DNA of 64,000 nt from an uncultured Alistipes sp. Lineage in GTDB: Bacteria > Bacteroidota > Bacteroidia > Bacteroidales > UBA932. The notes below the pieces were generated by a model. The model saw only the letters and a list, made by a program, of their open reading frames with translations. It ran no database searches and was not told the origin of the DNA. Of this stretch, positions 26,480-35,271 are shown piece after piece (the stretch's first letter is position 1; each line of letters begins with the position of its first letter). The position numbers and the translations under genes were made by a program. The DNA lies in NCBI GenBank assembly GCA_900544175.1, contig UQUN01000010.1, positions 1-64,000 of the forward strand, written 5' to 3'.

Positions 26480-27913
26480 TCAGTCTTCGTATTCGAAGAT
26501 GGCGAAGTTGTTGATCTTTATGTCTACGACGTTGTCTGTCACATATCCGGTCCCGGTTTGGAAGCCGTATATGGCGTAGTCCACTGATCCCTTATACGTG
26601 TCCTCGTAGTTGACGATGGCAACGATGTGGAGGTTTTCAGGATTCTCGACATCCTGGGGAACAGGGCAAGTCAGTTCGACATTGTTGATTTCACCGCCTG
26701 TCAGCTGGATAGGGTCTCCCCACATCTCGGTAACCTCGGCTCTTACCACATTGTCGTGGATGTATCTGCTGCCTCCATTTGACTGGTATGCGACGATGCT
26801 GTCCTCAAGTACCAGGACACTTATCCTGTAGTTGCCGGATTCCTTTGCACCTATTCCAAGGCTGATTTCAATGTTGTCTCCGTTGAGGTTGACTATTCCG
26901 CCGATGGCTGTGTTGGCCGGCAGTTCTTCCACTGCTTCTTTGGCGAGGTCGGCAAAGAGTCTTCTTACGATGCTTCCAGACGAATTCTCAACGCGTGCGT
27001 AGCTGTTCACGAGTCCTACAGGGATGTAGCCGTAGTTGAGGTAGCGGTAGTACTGGTTACTGCCGTCCCACTCCAGTTCGCTGCCGCCATCATAAGAGAT
27101 GTGCATGTTAACCGGGACTAAGTGGTTGGGGTAGTCTTCTATGGCTCCCATCAGAGACTCATTCATGCTGGGGCAGTTGGGGCATCCTGTAGCGGTGAAG
27201 CGGATCGCAAGGGAGCGTCTGAGGAAGGTCCTGCTGAAGTCGGCCTTGAGGTCGCCCATCTGCGATACAGTGATTGTAGCAGTTGTCATTCCGTCCTTTC
27301 CGTTGAGCGTCAGGACAGTCTCGCGTACTTCTCCGGAGTTGTTCTCGTCTTCTATGTTTGCTTCTGCGGAGAGACTGATAGTGTATGTCTTTAGCTGCGA
27401 GTATGTCGTGTTGTCGGAGAGGAGTGTGGAATCTGTGGCTGCGCAGGAATTGACGGTGAGCCATTCAGCTTCAGTGGTGACGTCAAAGCCGACATTAGAC
27501 CGGAGACTTATTGAGAAGTCCGTTGCATCCCCGCTGATAGATACGGACTGGCTCGCTATTGAAAAGCCGGGAGTGGGGTCCTGCACCACAAAGTACTGGG
27601 TGGTCACTCCTGCCTCTTCGATGTTGATACTGCCGACTCTTTCCTGGAGGTCGGAATTGATGTCAAGGATTGTGAATGACAACTCGTTTGTGCCTGCCGC
27701 TCCGGAGAGTGGAGTGATCGCGAACCATGTGGATGTGTTCTTGCTTACCTTCCACTCGTCCTCGAAGGGCATTCTTACTGTCAGAGTGGTGTCACTGACA
27801 TTGGGCAGAAATATGGTTGAACCCGAAATGACAGGAGTCTCTGTATTGTCGGTGCATGCCGCAAGGCAGAGAGCAGCTGCGATACTTGCAAACAAGATGT
27901 TTATCTGTCTCAT
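26480..27913 (-). CDS. BACON-thioredoxin (Omp28-like) lipoprotein B
   Basis: A 477-residue lipoprotein. A longer open frame to 28129 runs into the next gene; the ATG at 27913 gives a lipobox (LAAC, C20) followed by acidic residues, a common start of surface-exposed Bacteroidota lipoproteins. A BACON domain spans about residues 40-118 (conserved W, G..G, R.G and VVQDP pattern), and a second beta domain about 120-225. Then comes an Omp28/thioredoxin-like domain with C244-P-N-C247 in FTATGCPNCPSMNES. It ends in FAIFEYED. It is the last gene of an operon with paralogue A, a TlpA thioredoxin and an outer-membrane barrel. A surface-exposed thiol-disulfide protein is likely; its substrate is unknown. 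Confidence 0.88.
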   Translation of the reverse strand: MRQINILFASIAAALCLAACTDNTETPVISGSTIFLPNVSDTTLTVRMPFEDEWKVSKNTSTWFAITPLSGAAGTNELSFTILDINSDLQERVGSINIEEAGVTTQYFVVQDPTPGFSIASQSVSISGDATDFSISLRSNVGFDVTTEAEWLTVNSCAATDSTLLSDNTTYSQLKTYTISLSAEANIEDENNSGEVRETVLTLNGKDGMTTATITVSQMGDLKADFSRTFLRRSLAIRFTATGCPNCPSMNESLMGAIEDYPNHLVPVNMHISYDGGSELEWDGSNQYYRYLNYGYIPVGLVNSYARVENSSGSIVRRLFADLAKEAVEELPANTAIGGIVNLNGDNIEISLGIGAKESGNYRISVLVLEDSIVAYQSNGGSRYIHDNVVRAEVTEMWGDPIQLTGGEINNVELTCPVPQDVENPENLHIVAIVNYEDTYKGSVDYAIYGFQTGTGYVTDNVVDIKINNFAIFEYED

Positions 27914-27924
27914 GCTGGTATGTT

Positions 27925-29505
27925 TTAAAGTGCGACGATGAGTGATAGGTTGACACCTGTGTATGCAGGGGTCATGCGGCAAACGCCTCCGGAGCAGAGG
28001 TAACCTTCCTTGAAGCGTCCGAAGTTGAGGGCTGCCCTGACTTTGGAGTATGAATAGCTTACCGAGCCGTTGATGTAGTGTGTCTTTGTGTCCCCGTAGT
28101 TCCACATGTCCTGGATCGAGATGCTCCATCTCGGTGCGAAACTGTACTCGAGGAGGGCTGCTGCCCAGCTCTTGTGGTCCTGCTTCGTGTACAGGTGCTG
28201 AAGTTCAAGCCGCAGGGAGTTCTTTCTGTCGAACTTATAGGTCATGTCGGCCACGACTGTGTGGGAGTTCCACATGTCCGTTCCTTTGGAGATGGCCTGC
28301 GAGTTGAGGGTCTGCCAGGAGTAGAACAGGATCATCTTGAAGTCGCTTCCGAACCATCTTTCGATGTCTATTGTAAGGTCTCTGAACAGCAGTTCGTCAT
28401 TGCCTCTTACACCTGTCATCATGTCCAGTATGCCGCCGTAGTAGGTCGAGAAGTTGGCATGTACTTTCATGCCTTTCTTGCCGCCCATGGCTGTACCTCT
28501 CCTGAAGTTGTAGTAAAGGTCGGCCTGTCCTCCGATCTCATCGTTCTGGGCCGTGTAGGGGTTCAGTGTGGCGAGGGCATAGGTATGCTGCTGTGTGAGG
28601 GCAGGTACGTAGTTGATGAACGTCCAGATGTCGGACGGTCCGTTGTTCCTGATACCCTGAAGCATAGGGTTGTTGAGCTTTCTGAATGTCAGCAGTCCGC
28701 CGAATCCGTTGCCGGTGTAGCTGAAGTCTACCTGGATGGCCTCGCTTCTGGTGGAATCGAGACTGTTGTAGAATCCTGGATCGGCTTTTCTGCTCATGTA
28801 TTCGCCGCTGAGACGGAAGCCTGCGTAACCGAGACTCATCCTCGCTGAGTAGCCGAACGTATGTGGATTCATGCCCTCGATGGTCACGGGCTCGTACTTG
28901 TCGAGTACGCTTCCCTCGACTGTCCAGTCGAAGTTGTCCCAGTTGGCTGCCCTGGATATCGACAGTGACAGGTCCGCTCCGGCGACGGTGTTGCTGGTGT
29001 ATTCCTGAATGTCCCGGATCCTTCCGTACAGACCCTTGATGGTGAGGAAGTCCCCGAATGTGTAGCCTACCTTGACACCCTGTATTGCATTGTTTATACC
29101 CAGAGTCCTGTCTTCGTAAGTCCTGAAGAGAAGTCCGCTACCGAACTGCTCGTGTATGCTTCCTATCCTCACGTCCCAACCGTTGGCCGCATATCCGGCA
29201 TACAGGTCATATCTCATGAAGTTCTCGCTCATGATGTTGTCAGGGAAGTATCCTGCAATGGGGGGAAAGTAGCCTTCCATCTGAAGGCCGGCGTAGAATC
29301 CTTTCCAGGAGTAGTCCAACTTGAGGTAGTTGTTGGACCCCATGTGTCCGTCCGGATTGTAGGAATTTGTTTTCTCGTCTTTGAAGTAGTAGGTGGTATT
29401 GGTCTCCAGACCAGCAGAAAAGTTGCCCTTGTCCTCGTTCTGGGCAAAGGCAACTATCCCTGTCAGAGCCAAAAGACCTACTGCAGTCGTAAATCTTTTG
29501 AGCAT
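27925..29505 (-). CDS. Outer-membrane beta-barrel protein (DUF6029-type)
   Basis: A 526-residue protein with a signal peptide (MLKRFTTAVGLLALTGIVAFAQ). It consists of many amphipathic strand-length segments rich in Y, W, G and N, such as the stretch around WKGFYAGLQMEGYFPP near residues 68-83. It ends in NLSLIVAL. I judge it to be the DUF6029 family by overall resemblance; a database search would settle this. A large barrel in the outer membrane is the clear structural reading. It lies 11 bases before lipoprotein B and four bases after the TlpA gene, so its job is probably tied to theirs, for example as a docking or transit site. Confidence 0.82.
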   Translation of the reverse strand: MLKRFTTAVGLLALTGIVAFAQNEDKGNFSAGLETNTTYYFKDEKTNSYNPDGHMGSNNYLKLDYSWKGFYAGLQMEGYFPPIAGYFPDNIMSENFMRYDLYAGYAANGWDVRIGSIHEQFGSGLLFRTYEDRTLGINNAIQGVKVGYTFGDFLTIKGLYGRIRDIQEYTSNTVAGADLSLSISRAANWDNFDWTVEGSVLDKYEPVTIEGMNPHTFGYSARMSLGYAGFRLSGEYMSRKADPGFYNSLDSTRSEAIQVDFSYTGNGFGGLLTFRKLNNPMLQGIRNNGPSDIWTFINYVPALTQQHTYALATLNPYTAQNDEIGGQADLYYNFRRGTAMGGKKGMKVHANFSTYYGGILDMMTGVRGNDELLFRDLTIDIERWFGSDFKMILFYSWQTLNSQAISKGTDMWNSHTVVADMTYKFDRKNSLRLELQHLYTKQDHKSWAAALLEYSFAPRWSISIQDMWNYGDTKTHYINGSVSYSYSKVRAALNFGRFKEGYLCSGGVCRMTPAYTGVNLSLIVAL

Positions 29506-29509
29506 AATT

Positions 29510-29998
29510 CTACTGAAGTTTTAAGATTTGGTCAAAAAGTTCCTCCTCGCTGCCTGGAGTATAGCCGGTGTGAGTGTAGACGATCTTGCCTTCCCTGTCG
29601 AGAATGAACACGGTGGGCTGTGTCTGTACGTTCATGGCTCTCTTGAGGTCTCCGTTCTCGTCAAGCAGAATGGTGAAGTCGGTCCAGCCTCTGCCGTTGA
29701 CCATAGGTTTTACCTTGGCGCTCGACCTTGAGTCGTCTGTAGCGACAGCCACTACCTTGAACTCGGCCTCTTCGATCCAGTCCACATAAGCGTCGTTGAC
29801 GGCTCCGAGCTCCTGAAGGCAGGGCTTGCATGTGGTATACCAGAATGAAAGTATTACAGGTACTCCGTCCTCCATGATGGACTGGACGTTGACCGCATTT
29901 CCGTCGATGTCCTTCACCTCAACGCTGGGCAGGTCCTTCTGTGCCCATGCAAGACAGGGGAGAAGCAGTGCGGCAGCTAAAAATAGAAATCTTTTCAT
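29510..29998 (-). CDS. TlpA-type periplasmic thioredoxin
   Basis: A 162-residue thioredoxin-fold protein with a signal peptide cut near AWAQ (residue 20). The redox motif is C57-K-P-C60 in FWYTTCKPC, and the cis-proline is in QTQPTVFIL. The insertion before the last strands is typical of the TlpA/ResA group. It should shuttle electrons in the periplasm. DsbD, encoded just upstream with its own promoter, is the natural electron donor, and the flanking CxxC lipoproteins are possible acceptors (inference). It lies 15 bases after lipoprotein A and four bases before the barrel gene. Confidence 0.94.
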   Translation of the reverse strand: MKRFLFLAAALLLPCLAWAQKDLPSVEVKDIDGNAVNVQSIMEDGVPVILSFWYTTCKPCLQELGAVNDAYVDWIEEAEFKVVAVATDDSRSSAKVKPMVNGRGWTDFTILLDENGDLKRAMNVQTQPTVFILDREGKIVYTHTGYTPGSEEELFDQILKLQ

Positions 29999-30013
29999 CT
30001 TTATTGTAGTGTG

Positions 30014-31447
30014 TTAGTTTTCGTATTCGAATTCAACAGAGCCTCCTACGGGGATGTCTATTACGTTGTCGACGATGTAGCCGTAGTCATCATATATGAC
30101 GTTTCCGTTGTTGAACTGGCCGGTGTATGCTCCCTCGTAGGTGGTAAAGGCCACTACGTGCAGATTCTCGGTGTCCTTGACGGTACCTGGTACAGGTATG
30201 CTCAGGTTTACATTGTACATGCCGTTCGTTGAGAGATATGCAGGGTCGCCGAAATGTTCGGTGAGTACGGAACGCACTACGTTGCTGTGCTCGTAGTTGT
30301 ATGGATCAGGGACGATGCCCGTGTAGTCTGACTGTGTTCCGATGATTCCGTCCTCAAGCAGGAATACGGAGATGAAGTAGTCCCCGGCCTCTTTGGAGGC
30401 TATGTAGAGGTCTACTGTCAGGTTGGAACCGTTGATGGCTGCGGAGCCGATTATGCCAGTGTTGGAAGGCAGGTTCTCGACGGCGTCCTGGGCCACCCCT
30501 ACAAATGCGCCTGCTGTTATCGCCGTGCTGTTGTTGTTGATTGTAGAGTAGTAGTTCTCTATGGCTGTGGGGAATCCGGCGATATCAAACTGATTCATGT
30601 ATTCATTGACATAGTTGAAGCTGAGAGCTCCCGATCCCTGATACATGTTCATGGCGACTATGCGGTCGGGATACTCCTCGATGGCCTGGTGCAGGCTTTC
30701 GTTCATCATGGGGCAGTATCCGCACCAGTTTCCGGTGAATCTGATTACGAGAGAGCGGCGGAGGAAATTCCTGGAGAAATCCTCACCCATATTGGGTTTC
30801 TGCTCGAATGTGACTGTTCTCTCGATACCTTTCTCACCGGTAAAGGTGACTCTTGCAAGACGAGCCTCCTCACCTGTGTTTGCAGCAATGGACATGGATG
30901 CTGTGTATGTTTTGTACTTCGAAGCAGTCGTTCCGTCAGCGAGCAGGTCCGAAATGGACGAGATCTCACCGAATGTCAGCCAGTCAGAGGAGCTTGTGAT
31001 GGTAACGTCGCCGACATTGGCCATGAACTCGAACTCTGTGCCGCTAAGCTCGCTTCCGCTGAAGGAATATGAGTCGGCCAGTTCGAATCCGGGATTTACA
31101 TCCTGAATGACATAGTATGTCGTCTCTTCTGTGCCGGAAATGATCGTGAATGTTCCTACTCTCTCAGCCATGTCCTCATTGTACTGAAGGCATTTTATGG
31201 TGATATCTGTGGTGCCGGCCTCTCCTGAGAGTGGCACTATGGAGAACCAGTCAGCGTTGCAGCTGGCCTGCCATGCGCTTTCGAATTCAATAGGTACGGT
31301 AATAGTTGTGTCAGCAGCATTGGGCAGCATTATCGATGTGCCTTGTATCAATGTGTTCTGACCTCCTTCCGTGCAGGAAGTCAAGGCTGCGGAAAGACCT
31401 GCCGTGCAGAGTCCGCAGAGGATAATCGGTTTGAAAAAACGTTTCAT
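30014..31447 (-). CDS. BACON-thioredoxin (Omp28-like) lipoprotein A
   Basis: A 477-residue paralogue of lipoprotein B with the same length and domain order. The lipobox TSC has C25. A BACON domain (about residues 45-120, ending YYVIQDVNPGF) is followed by a middle beta domain and an Omp28/thioredoxin-like domain with C242-G-Y-C245 in FTGNWCGYCPMMNES. This is the most thioredoxin-like of the three active sites. It ends VEFEYEN. First gene of the four-gene operon, with a TATATTTG promoter 50 bases upstream. Confidence 0.88.
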   Translation of the reverse strand: MKRFFKPIILCGLCTAGLSAALTSCTEGGQNTLIQGTSIMLPNAADTTITVPIEFESAWQASCNADWFSIVPLSGEAGTTDITIKCLQYNEDMAERVGTFTIISGTEETTYYVIQDVNPGFELADSYSFSGSELSGTEFEFMANVGDVTITSSSDWLTFGEISSISDLLADGTTASKYKTYTASMSIAANTGEEARLARVTFTGEKGIERTVTFEQKPNMGEDFSRNFLRRSLVIRFTGNWCGYCPMMNESLHQAIEEYPDRIVAMNMYQGSGALSFNYVNEYMNQFDIAGFPTAIENYYSTINNNSTAITAGAFVGVAQDAVENLPSNTGIIGSAAINGSNLTVDLYIASKEAGDYFISVFLLEDGIIGTQSDYTGIVPDPYNYEHSNVVRSVLTEHFGDPAYLSTNGMYNVNLSIPVPGTVKDTENLHVVAFTTYEGAYTGQFNNGNVIYDDYGYIVDNVIDIPVGGSVEFEYEN

Positions 31448-31496
31448 ATAAAAATAAGTATTAGTATTGTCTTCCTAATTATCACTAATGATTATG

Positions 31497-31504
31497 CAAA
31501 TATA
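31497..31504 (-). promoter_or_regulatory. -7 box (TATATTTG) for the BACON-thioredoxin operon
   Basis: The minus strand reads TATATTTG 50 bases before the start at 31447 and 26 bases past the dsbD stop, so the operon can be expressed separately from dsbD. Confidence 0.7.
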
Positions 31505-31529
31505 ATTTTTTTTGTGATTTGCAGTACGT

Positions 31530-33530
31530 TTACTGACGGCTGTTTTTATAATTTTCAAGACCCTGTTTCAGGAAAGCCACGAACTCATTGATGTCGAGAT
31601 TGTAGCTTCTCGGGTCGGCCAGGAGCTCTCCGTCACGGCCTTCGAGGACATAGCAGGGCTGTGCGTTGACACCGTAGTAGGTATAGGCTATATAGGAATT
31701 GATCTTGCCTATGTCCTTCAGCGTCCTGTCACCGGCTGTAATCCAGTCACTCTCGTCGGCCTCCTTCTTGTCATCGCAGTACAGTGCTACTAAAACATAG
31801 TCATTGCGGAGTATCTCCAGTACCTTGGGGTCGGACCACACTCGGTTCTCCATCTCGCGGCAGTTGACGCAGCCGTGGCCGGTGAAGTCTATGAACAGGG
31901 GCTTGCCCACGCTCTCCGCGTAGGCCCTGGCCTCTTCCAGCTCGAAGAAGCCCTGAAGGTTGTGCGGAAGATGGAGGAAGTCGCTGTATTTTGGTGCCTT
32001 ACCTTCTGTTGAAGTCTGCGTTGCAGCCGATCCTGCCGTGCTGCCAGTCACTATCACCGGAGCCTCGTCCCCGAGAATGAAATCCTGAGTCGTGAGCGGG
32101 GGCAGATATCCGGACAGAGCCTTCAGCGGAGCACCCCACATACCCGGAATCATATACACCACGAAGGAGAACACCACTATCACCAGTGTCAGACGGCCCA
32201 CTCCGATATGCTTGACCTCGTCGTCATGTGCAAAGCGGATCTTGCCCAACAGATATAGCCCCAGAAGGGTAAACACCACAATCCATATCGCCAGGTACAC
32301 TTCCCTGTCCAGCAGTCCCCAGTGATAGGTCTGGTCGGCCACGGAGAGGAACTTGAAGCCCAGAGCCACCTCGACGAAAGCGATGACCACCTTCACGCTG
32401 TTGAGCCAGCCGCCGCTCTTAGGCAGCTTCTTGAGTACGGAAGGGAAGAGGGCAAACAGCGTGAAAGGAAGAGCAAATGCGACAGAGAAAGCCAGCATGG
32501 TGATAATCGGCTCCCAGAACTCTCCCTGAGTAGACTTGATAAGAACTGAACCGACTATAGGTCCCGTACAGGAGAATGATACCAGCACCAAGGTCAGAGC
32601 CAGGAAGAAAATTCCTCCGAGGCCCTTGGTGTCCGCCTTGGAATCGGACTTGTTGACCAGCTTTGAAGGCATGGTTATCTCGAATGCTCCGAAGAACGAA
32701 GCCGCGAATATCATGAATACTATGAAAAATATGATATTGGGCAGCCAGTGGGTCGAAAGCCAGTTGAAAATGTCCGCTGTGACGGCATCGCCTCCGACTA
32801 TTCTGGTAATGAGAATGATTGCCGCAATAGGTAGAGTATACAGCATGACAATGAACAGTCCGTACATTGCCGCACGTATACGTCCTCGGGCCGGACCGCC
32901 TTCACCTTTGAGGAAATATGACACGGTCATAGGCACCATAGGGAACACACATGGTGTAAGCAGGGCTACAAAACCCCAGATGATGGCCTCCAGTATCAGA
33001 CCCCACAGGCTCTTGCTCCTGCCTGTCTCCTCATCATCTCCGGCAGGAGAGACGGACACGCCGTCCGGCAGGCTGATGGAAAGCGTCTGATCGGCCAGCG
33101 GCAGGCAGTTGTTGTCGTCGCACGCCATCCATTCCACATAGACGTTTACCTGGGCGTTTTTCTTCTTGAGACGGATATCCTGGTAGAAAGTCACGCTGTC
33201 CTCGAAATATCCGATCTCCATCATGTAGATGTCGTCGTAATATCTGAACGGTTCTGAGGATATCTGCATGTCTCCCTCTTTCACTGCTCTTTTATTGTCT
33301 GCGATCGTGAAGTCCACAATCGTGGCGTTAGGACCGAATTCAGTCCGCAATGTGTCATATATATGCCAGGTAGAGTCAATGATAGCAGTTACAGAAACCC
33401 TGTAAAGATTCTTGCCGAGTTCCTCTACGTCTGTTCTCCAATGTGCGTGCTGCTCCTGTGCGTTGACGGATAATGTTGGAAAGATTATCATGGCGATCAA
33501 TCCAACGATGACCGATATACCTTTTTTCAT
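31530..33530 (-). CDS. dsbD: Thiol:disulfide interchange protein DsbD
   Basis: A 666-residue DsbD that carries electrons from cytoplasmic thioredoxin to the periplasm. All three cysteine pairs are present: C137/C142 in the N-terminal periplasmic domain (ACDDNNC), C194 (TPCVFPM) and C321 (SCTGP) in the eight-helix membrane domain, and C554/C557 (GCVNC) in the C-terminal thioredoxin domain. The start at 33530 gives a signal peptide (MKKGISVIVGLIAMIIF); an open extension to 33572 would include the promoter. Its neighbours on both sides encode CxxC proteins, suggesting a dedicated envelope reduction pathway. Confidence 0.96.
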   Translation of the reverse strand: MKKGISVIVGLIAMIIFPTLSVNAQEQHAHWRTDVEELGKNLYRVSVTAIIDSTWHIYDTLRTEFGPNATIVDFTIADNKRAVKEGDMQISSEPFRYYDDIYMMEIGYFEDSVTFYQDIRLKKKNAQVNVYVEWMACDDNNCLPLADQTLSISLPDGVSVSPAGDDEETGRSKSLWGLILEAIIWGFVALLTPCVFPMVPMTVSYFLKGEGGPARGRIRAAMYGLFIVMLYTLPIAAIILITRIVGGDAVTADIFNWLSTHWLPNIIFFIVFMIFAASFFGAFEITMPSKLVNKSDSKADTKGLGGIFFLALTLVLVSFSCTGPIVGSVLIKSTQGEFWEPIITMLAFSVAFALPFTLFALFPSVLKKLPKSGGWLNSVKVVIAFVEVALGFKFLSVADQTYHWGLLDREVYLAIWIVVFTLLGLYLLGKIRFAHDDEVKHIGVGRLTLVIVVFSFVVYMIPGMWGAPLKALSGYLPPLTTQDFILGDEAPVIVTGSTAGSAATQTSTEGKAPKYSDFLHLPHNLQGFFELEEARAYAESVGKPLFIDFTGHGCVNCREMENRVWSDPKVLEILRNDYVLVALYCDDKKEADESDWITAGDRTLKDIGKINSYIAYTYYGVNAQPCYVLEGRDGELLADPRSYNLDINEFVAFLKQGLENYKNSRQ

Positions 33531-33569
33531 TAATCGATTAATTATTTTAATATGTTTACAAAAAACGTC

Positions 33570-33577
33570 CAAAGGTA
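33570..33577 (-). promoter_or_regulatory. -7 box (TACCTTTG) for dsbD
   Basis: The minus strand reads TACCTTTG 40 bases before the dsbD start. The AT-rich region from here to 33772 holds no gene and must also contain the divergent promoter of lipoprotein C, for which I see no clear TAnnTTTG box. Confidence 0.7.
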
Positions 33578-33772
33578 TAAAACCATGTTAAAAAAACAAA
33601 ATTTGATAACAGTTTTTCACGAAAATCAATAAAATGATTTGCTGAAACTTATGTCATCAATTAAAATGAACGTATATAGTTAAAGTAAAAACGTTACAAA
33701 TTTATACAAAAACTCAACAAAACTCCAAATTCTGAGAAAAAAATATTGACCATTTAATCGTTCGTTTTATAT

Positions 33773-35218
33773 ATGAGGCAAATTTGGTCGTCGTGCTACA
33801 TTTTTGTCACGGCTGTGTTACTTTTGTCAGTCATTACGTCGTGTCAGGAGTCTCGGATTCCTGGAACTCTTTCTTCTGGGGCTACATTCGTGGTGGAGTC
33901 ATCCGAAGGCAGCCTTGATACTGTAAAGCTGGATTTCAACGGGCCATGGGAGGTCGTGTCGTCCCCTGAATGGTGCTCCGTGTCGCCTGCGGAAGGCAAT
34001 GCCGGTCCATGTGTCCTGACAGTTACAGCAACATCTGCCAATACTGCACTGCATGAAAAGGAAGGCATTGTCTCAATCATGGTCAATGCCGGAGATGAAG
34101 TCTCCTGTTATGTTGTTCAGCGTGGGGAGGACGGAATATCCCTGATTTCCGACGCTGGTCTGTATGTCTCTCCCGATGAGGGATCTGAGGTAAGGATATC
34201 CATTGAGGGCAATACTGCGTTTGACGAGTCGTCTTTGTCTTCTGACGTGGACTGGCTGACGTATCGAGGTGTGGAGATTACGTCGGACTCGCTTGTCCTT
34301 GGCGATGGAGAGACTGTCTCAGAGTATTACACTGCGGATATAATTCTTGCTGCCGGAGAGAACGCTTCCGGAAGTCTGCGGAGTGGTTACGTGTCCGTAG
34401 GCGGGGATGAGGTTGCGGTCACTCAGGTTGTATCGCCTGAGTGGAGCAGGGATTTCTACCGTCACAGCGCCATGATCAAGATTACTGCCACATGGTGTAC
34501 CAACTGTCCTCTCATGGAGGTTGCTTTCGGAATAGCTGACGAGCAGATGCCCGGTCGGATAGTCCCGATGAACATGCACAGGACGGACTCCGATGGCGGG
34601 CTTGGATGGAGCGGTACGGACACGTTTGAGAAACTGTACAGCGTCGCTTCAGTTCCTATGGTGGCCTTCAACGGATTTGCAAAATTCCAGAGTCTCAACT
34701 CTCCGTCGTCGACAGCGATGCTTATGACCAGAGTGGCTGAAGAGGCAGTGCAGAATTTCCCTTCAAGGACCAATATCATGGCTGCGGCTTCATTGACCGA
34801 CAGGGACATAAGGATAGACGCCTTTGTCGCGGCCAAGGAGGGTGGAGATTATCTGCTTGCAGCGTATGTGCTTGAGGACAGTATCATAGGATTTCAGGAC
34901 GACGCTCACGGTATCGTGGAGGATCCTTATCATTATGTGCACAGGCATATCGTCAGAGGTTCTCTCACAGAGCTCACGGGGGATCCGGTACCGGCTGTGT
35001 CGGACGGGGAGATGGCTCACATTATCATAAACGGGGAACTTCCGTCCAGTGTCTCAGATCCGTCAAACACTTATATAGTACTGTATGTCTCGACGCCAGG
35101 GGATCCGGACATGAGTCTGTGTACGGTACCGTCCGTCAACTATGCATCGTCCGGCTACGTGATTGACAACGTGACTACCGTGCAGATGAACGGCTTTACT
35201 GACTTCCAGTACGAATAA
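33773..35218 (+). CDS. BACON-thioredoxin (Omp28-like) lipoprotein C
   Basis: A 481-residue third paralogue, divergent from dsbD. The lipobox is ITSC with C24. The BACON domain (about residues 40-120, with WEVVSSPEWCSVSPAEGNAG and YVVQRG) is followed by a middle domain. The thioredoxin-like domain has C242-T-N-C245 in ITATWCTNCPLMEV. It ends in FTDFQYE, like the other two. The CxxC falls within two residues of the same position in all three, so the family has kept strict architecture while the sequences have diverged. It lies upstream of two larger BACON lipoproteins and may be co-transcribed with them. Confidence 0.87.
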   Translation: MRQIWSSCYIFVTAVLLLSVITSCQESRIPGTLSSGATFVVESSEGSLDTVKLDFNGPWEVVSSPEWCSVSPAEGNAGPCVLTVTATSANTALHEKEGIVSIMVNAGDEVSCYVVQRGEDGISLISDAGLYVSPDEGSEVRISIEGNTAFDESSLSSDVDWLTYRGVEITSDSLVLGDGETVSEYYTADIILAAGENASGSLRSGYVSVGGDEVAVTQVVSPEWSRDFYRHSAMIKITATWCTNCPLMEVAFGIADEQMPGRIVPMNMHRTDSDGGLGWSGTDTFEKLYSVASVPMVAFNGFAKFQSLNSPSSTAMLMTRVAEEAVQNFPSRTNIMAAASLTDRDIRIDAFVAAKEGGDYLLAAYVLEDSIIGFQDDAHGIVEDPYHYVHRHIVRGSLTELTGDPVPAVSDGEMAHIIINGELPSSVSDPSNTYIVLYVSTPGDPDMSLCTVPSVNYASSGYVIDNVTTVQMNGFTDFQYE

Positions 35219-35271
35219 ACAGGATAACTATACAACAAAACAACATTCAACTCTTTACTTACTTTTTGTTT

